Source: Lobosporangium transversale (Eukaryota; Mortierellomycota; Mortierellomycetes; Mortierellales; Mortierellaceae). Taken from it: a stretch of 64,000 nt of DNA. Under the pieces are notes generated by a model. The model did not search any database. It worked only from the letters and a program-made list of their open reading frames with translations, and was not told where the DNA came from. Shown one piece after another: positions 56,304 to 64,000 of the stretch (within the stretch, counting starts at the first letter, position 1; every line of letters begins with the position of its first letter). Position numbers and translations under genes: made by a program. The stretch lies in NCBI RefSeq assembly GCF_002105155.1, contig NW_019029000.1:434001-498000 (forward strand), read 5' to 3'.

Positions 56304-57327
56304 TTTGGTTGCAAAAATATTTCTACTTCTAATACAGAATATGATGATTGACGCCAGTGACTCCTTCACAATGCATAATATTAGGCAATAGATTTGTTTC
56401 TTTTACGCCATCCTTAAAAAAAGGTGTAACTCGAATACTAAAACCAAAGTTTAATTTTATTTCTGAAAAGGGGTAACATCCTTTGAATGGATCGGGAAGC
56501 AAGCGAGATCTGGTTTGATCATTGGTTGGTATTGAGCACACAAAAAGAAAAAAGTTGGGAGGGAAGATTTTATTGCGTTTCAGCGATATACCCTTCTTAA
56601 TGAAAAGTGAGTTGTCATTTAAAAAATGTTCATATTACAATACGATCGAGAAAAGTCATCGAGTCGCTAGCTCGTAAGATCAATAACAACAATAATAGTA
56701 TAGTATTTAAGATACAAGCATATTGTTAACTCTTTATCTTGAAAATTGATTGCGATCGCATGCTATGGGTGAAATGGGAAAATAAGAAATTCATTATCAA
56801 ATACTAAGGGCTCAACACAGATCTCACCGCCCAGTTCATCGAATTAGGAAGATAAAAAGTCAAGATTGATCAGGAAAGTGAATAAAACGTGTTGTTTTAT
56901 TTGAAAAGTACGCACGTTTGCAGATCCACGTCTGTCTACCTGTTTTTAGAAAAAAAATTCCTTTAAATACCATTGCTGAGTATGACACAGATTTAGGGAT
57001 TTTTAAACCAGTACAGGATATTTCAGACATCATAAGGAGATAATATGATACCAAGATACCCTTTAGCGCTAGCCTTGTTTACCATATACACATTCTATGA
57101 GACTCAATGGAAGCCGTGATTATTAGGAGAAAGTAGAAATGGCTAGGCAGAAATATTCTGCAAGACAGTTAGATCAATTCTTGCAGGGGAAGGTTCTTGG
57201 ACCGTGCATGAGTAAACAATTCAATTATAGCAAAGTTGTCATGTACATATTTTAATGCACACTCAATTAGATAAGATGCAAATATATAACAATTGCACCC
57301 ACTTTTTTAAAAAAAAAAAACAAAATT
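55439..57327. other. Intergenic, AT-rich
   Basis: Nearly 1.9 kb with no supported gene. It includes a 32-base A run (56268-56299) and T-rich stretches near 55525-55548. Minus-strand frames at 56329-56541 and 56860-57054 have no recognisable features. Confidence 0.55.
56268..56299. repeat. poly(A) tract, 32 bases
   Basis: An uninterrupted A run in intergenic sequence downstream of the unrecognised propeller-like gene. Confidence 0.95.
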
Positions 57328-57510
57328 TTAGATATTAGAGTTATCATACCATGCCTGATAGAGTCTAGTGAGGAGAGCGTTGCGGAGAAAAGAGAAGCGC
57401 GAGGATGCGTTGTTGCGAGGAATGAAACCCAAATTGACGACATTGTGTGTTTTCCAAGGCAATACCGGTCTTGCCACCTTTGTGCGAGCAGCAAACATGT
57501 TTTTACTCAT
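57328..57510 (-). CDS. Possible small protein, 60 residues
   Basis: The frame from the ATG at 57510 encodes 60 residues, very basic at the start (MSKNMFAARTKVARPVLPWK) and ending LTRLYQAWYDNSNI. The N-terminal half is rich in Arg/Lys and hydroxylated or hydrophobic residues and lacks acidic residues, as in small mitochondrial proteins. Upstream, a TTCACACAG acceptor at about 57533 would place the ATG in a second exon. The local base composition is clearly less AT-rich than the surroundings. I cannot assign a family. Confidence 0.35.
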   Translation of the reverse strand: MSKNMFAARTKVARPVLPWKTHNVVNLGFIPRNNASSRFSFLRNALLTRLYQAWYDNSNI

Positions 57511-59192
57511 TGGGATAGCCAAGAGGGTCTGTGTGAATAAGAGATTATTAATATCACGTGAGCTATCAAATGCTCCCTGACTCCTTTCTCTCACTGTCAT
57601 TGGTGCGTCCGAATTTTTTTTTTGGCATTTTACATGTCAATTGAATTGATCAGGCTAGACTCATGTTATTGTAATCTTCTCTCTCTTCTCTCTTTCCTCT
57701 CTCTCTCCTCTCACTCTTTTTATCCCATTTTTAATGTTTGTCTTACTTTATTTTCTTTCACATAAAAGTTCTTGCTAATATCTCATTTACCACATTCACT
57801 CACACATACCCACCCACGTACAACGCGCCCTTTCTCCCTCTTCTCTTTCTTATTCTCATTCCCATTTGACATCGGTTGATTTAGTTTGTTCATTGTAATC
57901 AAGTCAGTTTCTGTCCATCCATTACACTCCTGTCTTTTTTGTTTTTTTTTTTTTTTTTCTTCTTTTCATTTCTTTTTTTTTCCTTGTCTGTTCGTCTGTC
58001 TTCGTCATTCCCCTTTTTTATTTTACTTTTTTACCGTTTCCCTTTTTGTATTTTGGGCTGATGGTCACTAGTTAATCTAGTCTATTCCTCAGGCACCAAC
58101 CATAAAGATCCAAATTCCTACACCGCCTAATAAAAAAGAAAAAAAATATTTGATTTTTAAGACCCTTTTTTGTTTCTTTTTCTTTATCCGAACCAACCCA
58201 TCCGTTCTTGCATACAGCAGTGTCCATCCACCCTGAACATTCTCCCTAAAGAGCCACTTCACCCTTTCCACACTTTTAACAAGGCGTTGTAGTCAACAGT
58301 AACATTCATCTTTCTTTTTTTTTTCCACACTTTTTTTCTGCATTTTTTTTTCTTTTTCATTTCAACACCGACAAGCGACAATCAAATCAGCAACCGTTTG
58401 CCAAGGGAGGGAAAGAGAAACAAAAGGGCAGAAATCGAGCAAGTGGAACATCGCGTGGACCAGTGGAGTGGCGGTTCTTTCCTCTCTTTTCTATCAGGTG
58501 TTTTTCGGCCTTTAACTTTTTTGTATGTCCGTGTTCCATCCGTAACCGTCGCTTTGCATCGTAGACTATTGTATCACCTCTTATTTATCCCAAATATTCT
58601 TTTACTCTACCTCTCTTCTCTCTCTCCCGCACTTTCTCCTCTCCCTCCTTTACTTTTTTATCCTTTCACCCTGCACTTTGCACCCTGCACTCTGCACTCT
58701 GCACTCTGCATTCTACGTTCTACATTCTGCACCCTGTTTCTGCCCGTCCAACTGTTTGCTTTCACACATCCCTGTACGCGTATGATGCATTATTATTTAT
58801 TGTTTATTTATTTATTTTTTTCCTCTACTCTTGCTGGACCCCATTCTGTTCTGCAAGCCTTTTCTCCTTGATTGATTATCCTATTTGTAATCATTTGGTA
58901 TTCGAATCAGTTAGGAAGCAGACAACACTACATCGCTCACTTTCTATCATCTTTTTTTATTTTATTTTATTTTTTTTTCCAGATATTTCTACATCAAATA
59001 CCCTTTTTTATTTCTAGATGCATAACTTTACTAACCGGCTGTCATGCCATTTTACGCTCTCTTTTAATCTTAATAGATCATTAGATAACCCAACAACACC
59101 GCCCGCCAGTCATCATAAGAAAAGGGCAAGCCCTCAGCTCACGCCTCCCACCAACGTTTACAGACCACTCCTCCACTTGAATTTATTTCCTG
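57511..59192. other. Upstream region of the histidine kinase gene
   Basis: About 1.7 kb, strongly pyrimidine-rich on the plus strand (long CT and T stretches at 57670-58060 and 58300-58360), with a 7-bp CTGCACT-type repeat at 58671-58734. The open frames at 58398-58871 and 58872-59084 are Leu/Ser/Phe-rich readings of this bias. The long CT-rich tract suits a fungal promoter or 5' leader. Confidence 0.55.
58671..58734. repeat. 7-bp tandem repeat (CTGCACT-type)
   Basis: About nine units of CTGCACT/CTGCACC, degenerate in the middle (CATTCTACGTTCTA), about 460 bp upstream of the histidine kinase ATG. Confidence 0.8.
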
Positions 59193-62100
59193 ATGTCTTC
59201 ACAGAATCAAGATGTCGCATCCTCACCTGCCATTACTGCAAAACAGAGGCCAAGGTTTTTGCGTGCTCTCACTTCGCCACTGCCAGCCCTCAACGCGTTT
59301 GCTGCACAAATCGCTGGCGATTCTGCTGCAACCACCCACCCTATTCAATTAAGACCCACAGATTCTATCCATGACCAAACAGACAACAGTGATCTTCAGG
59401 ATCAATCATCAAAATCAAAATCCAGATCTCCTGCGCAACTCCGCACTGACCAACAATCGTCATCTAGCCTGCAGGACACCGTGCTACGCTCATTCTCTTC
59501 ATCTCTCCTCCCCTCCTTTCTTCCATCCACTTCAAGCTCGGCCTCAAATGGACCTACATCTCCTACAAGCCCAACACATCCTCGAAAACCTGTCACAGAA
59601 ATGCTACTGAAGGGGGGTCGCTGGGCTAGAGGACAGACGTCAAATTGGACACCTAGTTTCGCCTCAGATTCCTCAAGGTAACATTTATTAAATATGCTCT
59701 TTTGTTGACATTTGCATGCACTTGTCTCGTTTTGGTTCACTACAAGGTTCTGATATCATCATACACAACCGTGCATCCCTGCGCTTTCACGTCAACTAGC
59801 TCGCTAAGGTCTGTGCAGCGACGCCCATCAGATTGCGTGAAGCGTCCGACTACATTGGACCAAGGGGAACACAATTACAGGGATGGGTGTGCAAGCCTTG
59901 GCCTAGATACAATCTCTGTTGCTGCCAACCTGGACTATGATCAAACAGGACTGCATTCGAGTGTGAACCATCTCAAGGAAAATGGCGCGCGGGCTAGACG
60001 GGTTTCCGAAAGTAGTCAAAATATAAACACTACACCATTCAAACAGACCGGCTTTATGATTGCAGAGCGACTGTCAGAATTTGCTCAAAGAATAAGTTCC
60101 CGGTTACCCAATGTAGAGCAAATGCCAACGCCATCACCATCTGAAAGTTCAGATTCATCATACGCAAATTTTACATCTCCATTGCTCCTAGAAAGGGGTA
60201 TGCCTGAGATGCTTGTATCAGACGGACCTCGCCTTGCCTGTTTGGAGTCAGAACAGACCTGCAGTTTCAAAACATGGGATGATTACTTGGAGCTTTACGG
60301 AGAAGGGCGATTTCCCAACAACCAGAATCAACACCATCCACATCCTCTTCTAGGATCTACTTATCCTCATTTTCCAGAATATGTTAAAGAAACAGAGATG
60401 CCAAATCCTCCCCCCTTCCTTGCTCCACCTCTTCCTCCTTGTGAAGAGAAACGCCTTCGGGCACTTTACAGTTTCCAAGCGCTTGATAGCGGTAGCGACC
60501 TGAATTTTCAGAGAGTTGCTCAGCTAGTATCAACTGTCTTGGGAGTAAAAGGCTGTATGATCTGTCTTGTAGATCATCGAAGGGTTGCTATCAAGGCTCA
60601 ATATCAGGCAGAAAATATGGAGTGTAACCGAGAATTCTCACTAAGTGGACATGCCATTTTGAGGCACCGTGACGATCCTCTGATTATCTTGGATGCCTCC
60701 AAGGACTGGAGGTTCAAAAATTTGCCTGCCGTCGTTAGTGGGCCAAAGGTACGTTTTTATGCAGGCGCTGCACTCGCGACATCGGACGGACTTAACATCG
60801 GGTCTTTGTGTATCATTGATCCTGAGCCTCGTGCAGAGTTTACAGATCAACAAAAGAGACTTCTGATCGATTTCGCCGCCGTTGTTATGAGGGAGATGGA
60901 GCACTGGAACGATCAAGTGCAACTTTGTACTCGAACTCGAATGATGCGCGATATCACTCGCTGGGTCCGTGGTTGCCTGGATATGGATTCGAGCGACGTG
61001 AATGCCCGTTCTCACCAGGTAATAGGACGTTCACTCGACACAACCCTATCTCCTTCAACTGCAGCGACTGTAGCTGCGTCGGCTGCCATTTCAGCCCTAC
61101 CTCTAGCTGATCCTGTAAAGACAGTTATTCCCTCGTCATCCGACCCAAACCTCCCCACGCCTTCCAGTTCCCCTATGCTTATCACCACAAATATAAACTC
61201 AGATTCGACTCCAAGTTCATCGACATCGAGAACAGCAGTCACTCGGGGTCGACTTCAAGATGAAGCGTTCCCTGTTGCATGTAGCATGATTCAGGGAACT
61301 TTGATAGTTGACGCTGTCTATCTCGTCCAAGTTTCGCCAAGTAAATCTTTTATTCCTGCGAATGAATCAAGCGTTGTCTGGAACTACCTTGGTGTGGGCA
61401 CTCGTCCAAAAGGCGCCATCGGAACCGTCGGCGGCGATGAACCTGTCATGGACATGTCCGATTGGACATTGACATGTCTTGCTTCGTCCGCAAAGCCGAC
61501 TGAGCCAGGTATATTTCCAAATCTCGGCAAATCTACGCAGCACGTCCGGCGTGAGGGCAAGTCTTTGATCTGTGCGGACGGAGGGTGTCGGCCACACCGT
61601 GTTGGCGAGCTACATGCAGATGCAGTGGAGCCTCATTTCGAAAGAGACAAACCTATAATCTCTGAAATGCTCCGCTATGTTCGACAAGAAAAGAAGCCTC
61701 CACCACACAAGCCAAGCAAATGTCCTCTCTATGTGGTATCGCAAAACTTTGATGGCCACGAGATAGACCCAACGACGATAAATGATACCAGCCAGAATCC
61801 AGCCATTAAGCGCATAAGCTTGCTCTGCCATACTTTCCAAAGTACACTCCAGGAACTAAAAGCGGGTAAGGGTTCCCCATTCAAGTCGAGTATCGTTATG
61901 CCCATTCGTGGAGCTTCATCATCATCATCCAACTATACAAGGACATCATCTGAGGAACCCTGGGCATATTTTGTGGTCCTGACCTCGTCGTATACAAAAC
62001 AGTTTACAATCCACGAACGAATGTATCTCAAGAATTTTGGGTCGTGCTTGATCACAGAAGTACTGAAGGAACGTATGGAAGCAGCTGACAAAGCCAAAGG

Positions 62101-62983
62101 AGTTTTTATCAAAAGGTTAGACATGTCACATTTGTCTATGGCCTGGTACCTATTTTGTGGCCATTAAGTATTCTAACTCTTTTATTTTTTTTCTCTGTGG
62201 CATTTGGCATATAAACAAATAGCATTTCTCATGAGCTTAGGACGCCACTTCATATTATTTTGGGCACTCTAGAGCTACTCTACAACAATCCGAATGAAAC
62301 TCTGAATGACCATCAATTATCCTTAATTGCATCTGCTGAGGCCTCTGGTAAAGGGCTGATTGACACTATCAACAACATTATTGACCTAGCCGATCTGGAT
62401 CCGGAAGAAAACTCTGGATTTGAAGGCGCCTCTCGCCGATCAAGCTCACTACCAGAACTTTACACACATGTTGCAGAAGTTGATATCCGAGATCTTTGTG
62501 AACAAGTCGCTGGCTCAACGGCGAAAGCCTGTTTAGACAAAAACATAATAGTCACTCCTACATGGTCTAATAAGAGCAATTCAGTACCACTCTCGGATTC
62601 TGCTTCAGGATCTACATCGCATGCCAGCGCTACAGCCACGAACACGCACTCTACCTCGGATTCATTGCATGTTCTCCATAACGGGTCTTTGCCAGAGGAA
62701 TATGCAAATAGCGAACGCTCGTCGGTCGAATCCCAGAATGCATTTGCCAATGCAGGGCTTCGCTCGGAGCAAAAGCCCACTCTGGAATTGCTGGTAGCCA
62801 TGGATGAACCGGAGAAGGATCCAAGTCGAGAGACTGCCTGGAACTTCTTGCTCAATTTGCCTGTGACCAAGCGTATCCTGACCCAGGTATGTGCGTAAAC
62901 CTACCATTGGTTTTTTTTAAAATATTATTGTGATTATATGAAGTGTCAGCATCTAACAATGCTCGCCATTAACTTTTTCATCA

Positions 62984-63047
<64 letters not shown>

Positions 63048-64000
63048 TCTAGAAAATGCGCTCAAGTTTACCACGACAGGTTTTGTGGAGATCTCTGCAG
63101 TATCACCACCACTATCTACTTTGCCTCTCAAACCTCCTAACCCTGACGCACGCCCGATTCTGTTCACAGTCCGAGATACTGGACGGGGTATTTCACCCGA
63201 GTTTGTTCAAGCACATCTTTTCCAGCGTTTCACCCAAGAGGATCCTCTGCAAGTTGGTACAGGACTCGGCTTAGCTCTTGTGAAGCTTTTGGTGGAGAGC
63301 TTAGGTGGGTGGCTTGAGATTTGGAGTGAAGGTATTGAGGGTAAAGGATGTGTGGTCCGAGTCTTGATCTGGGCTACACCTGTCGACAACGTCATCAAAT
63401 CCCTCAAAGATGAACCAGGTGCATGGCAAGAAAAATCTTGTCGTTTCTACACTGGCGAGTCGGCGGTCAGCACAGATCGTCTTTGGAAAATCATGGGAGA
63501 ACGGATGATGTGCCAGGACCTTAACATGAATGTCGAGAGGGGCAACGAACAAGATATTAGTCCAGAAGATATGCTGAAGAACCTGAGTGATCACTCGCCT
63601 TGCGATCTTCTGATCTTCAATGACGACTTAATAAGGCTTAAGGCGTACCTTTTGCATTTGGTGGATCGGCATGCTGCTGCTGAAGTAAATGGTGTTGCTC
63701 CATCGAAAGCACCAACACCGCTACTGATGTTGACGTCTGCTGCGACAGCAAAGAAGGCTCGACATCTCGTTGATGCTTACAAAGTCGCTTGGAAGGAGCG
63801 TGGGCATCTGGATTATCCTGCGAACGTAGTGTTAATGCCCAAACCTATTGGACCTCTCAAGCTCATGCGCTGCCTTTACACCTGCTTCGAGCCTATCAAT
63901 ATCAACGATCATTTGCAATCTATAGAGGCTGCAGAAACATCTGCAAAACGATTTAACCCTCCTCCGTTGACTAGGTCAGCCACTGTTCCCCATATCACCA
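59193..64000 (+). CDS. GAF-domain sensor histidine kinase, partial at 3' end
   Basis: Two-component phosphorelay sensor. Exons 59193-59677, 59800-62115, 62223-62886 and 63046 to the window edge; at least 1473 residues, with no stop before 64000. The N-terminus is Ser/Pro-rich and disordered. A GAF domain lies at about 375-535 (EKRLRALYSFQALD, RFYAGAALATSDGLNIGSLCIIDPEPR). A long Ser/Thr linker and a second GAF-like region run to about 930. The dimerisation/phosphoacceptor box SISHELRTPLH carries His937 (codon 62230-62232), split from GVFIK by intron 2. A Ser/Thr-rich insert separates it from the ATPase: N box LLENALKFT (1156 on), DTGRGIS, LFQRFTQED, GTGLGLALV. A receiver domain, expected in fungal hybrid kinases, would lie beyond the window. 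The exon 2 acceptor (59799) could instead be nine bases downstream. The exon 4 acceptor directly follows 31 A residues. Confidence 0.9.
62987..63044. repeat. T27/A31 palindromic tract at a splice acceptor
   Basis: Twenty-seven T residues (62987-63013) are followed at once by 31 A residues (63014-63044), and the last A with the next G forms the AG acceptor of histidine kinase exon 4. The RNA could fold as a U-A hairpin. Branch-point-like CTAAC (62953-62957) and TTAAC (62969-62973) sequences lie just before the tract. Confidence 0.95.

Noticed and set aside
58398-59084. Plus-strand frames in the kinase upstream region
   Set aside because: Leu/Ser/Phe-rich readings of a CT-rich stretch without domain or start context.

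Overview
The window is nuclear DNA from a filamentous fungus. Most genes are split by short GT-AG introns, there are no operons or Shine-Dalgarno sites, and the proteins are fungal: a Mga2/Spt23-like regulator, a GAF-type sensor histidine kinase and a single-gene ATP-citrate lyase. Very long A/T homopolymers in introns and spacers, together with the fused ATP-citrate lyase and the large TRP-like channels, fit an early-diverging oleaginous lineage such as Mortierellomycota. That placement is inference; no rRNA or other marker locus is present.

Layout: 1-1.0 kb unassigned; 1.0-3.8 kb (-) C2H2 zinc-finger regulator; 6.7-9.5 kb (+) Mga2/Spt23-like regulator; 9.9-16.7 kb and 17.5-25.3 kb (-) two head-to-tail paralogous giant genes, each joining a PP2-like N-terminal region, a WD40-like propeller and a TRP-like six-helix channel; 26.2-30.0 kb (-) ATP-citrate lyase; 31.3-34.8 kb (-) SIRT1/Hst1-type sirtuin; 37.3-38.4 kb (+) complex I subunit NDUFS7; 38.4-44.0 kb gene-poor with a decayed DDE transposase; 44.1-44.8 kb (+) short-chain dehydrogenase; 45.0-46.3 kb (+) kappa-class GST/DsbA-like protein; 46.4-50.7 kb (-) glycogen phosphorylase; 51.0-52.7 kb (-) IBA57-like Fe-S protein; 53.2-55.4 kb (+) unrecognised propeller/coiled-coil protein; 57.3-57.5 kb (-) possible small protein; 59.2 kb to the window end (+) sensor histidine kinase, cut by the edge.

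Several genes touch acetyl-CoA, lipid and redox metabolism: ATP-citrate lyase makes cytosolic acetyl-CoA, Mga2/Spt23 relatives control fatty-acid desaturation, sirtuins consume NAD to remove acetyl groups, and NDUFS7 and IBA57 belong to mitochondrial Fe-S biology. No operon logic applies, so shared regulation is not implied.

I rebuilt exon structures by hand from splice motifs, reading-frame phase and, for the two channels, exon-by-exon paralogue comparison. Every multi-exon model closes in frame. Points worth a second look are the channel pair, a 6-nt and a 21-nt microexon, a GC-AG intron, a T27/A31 palindrome ending at a splice acceptor, and a 22-bp perfect palindrome upstream of NDUFS7.
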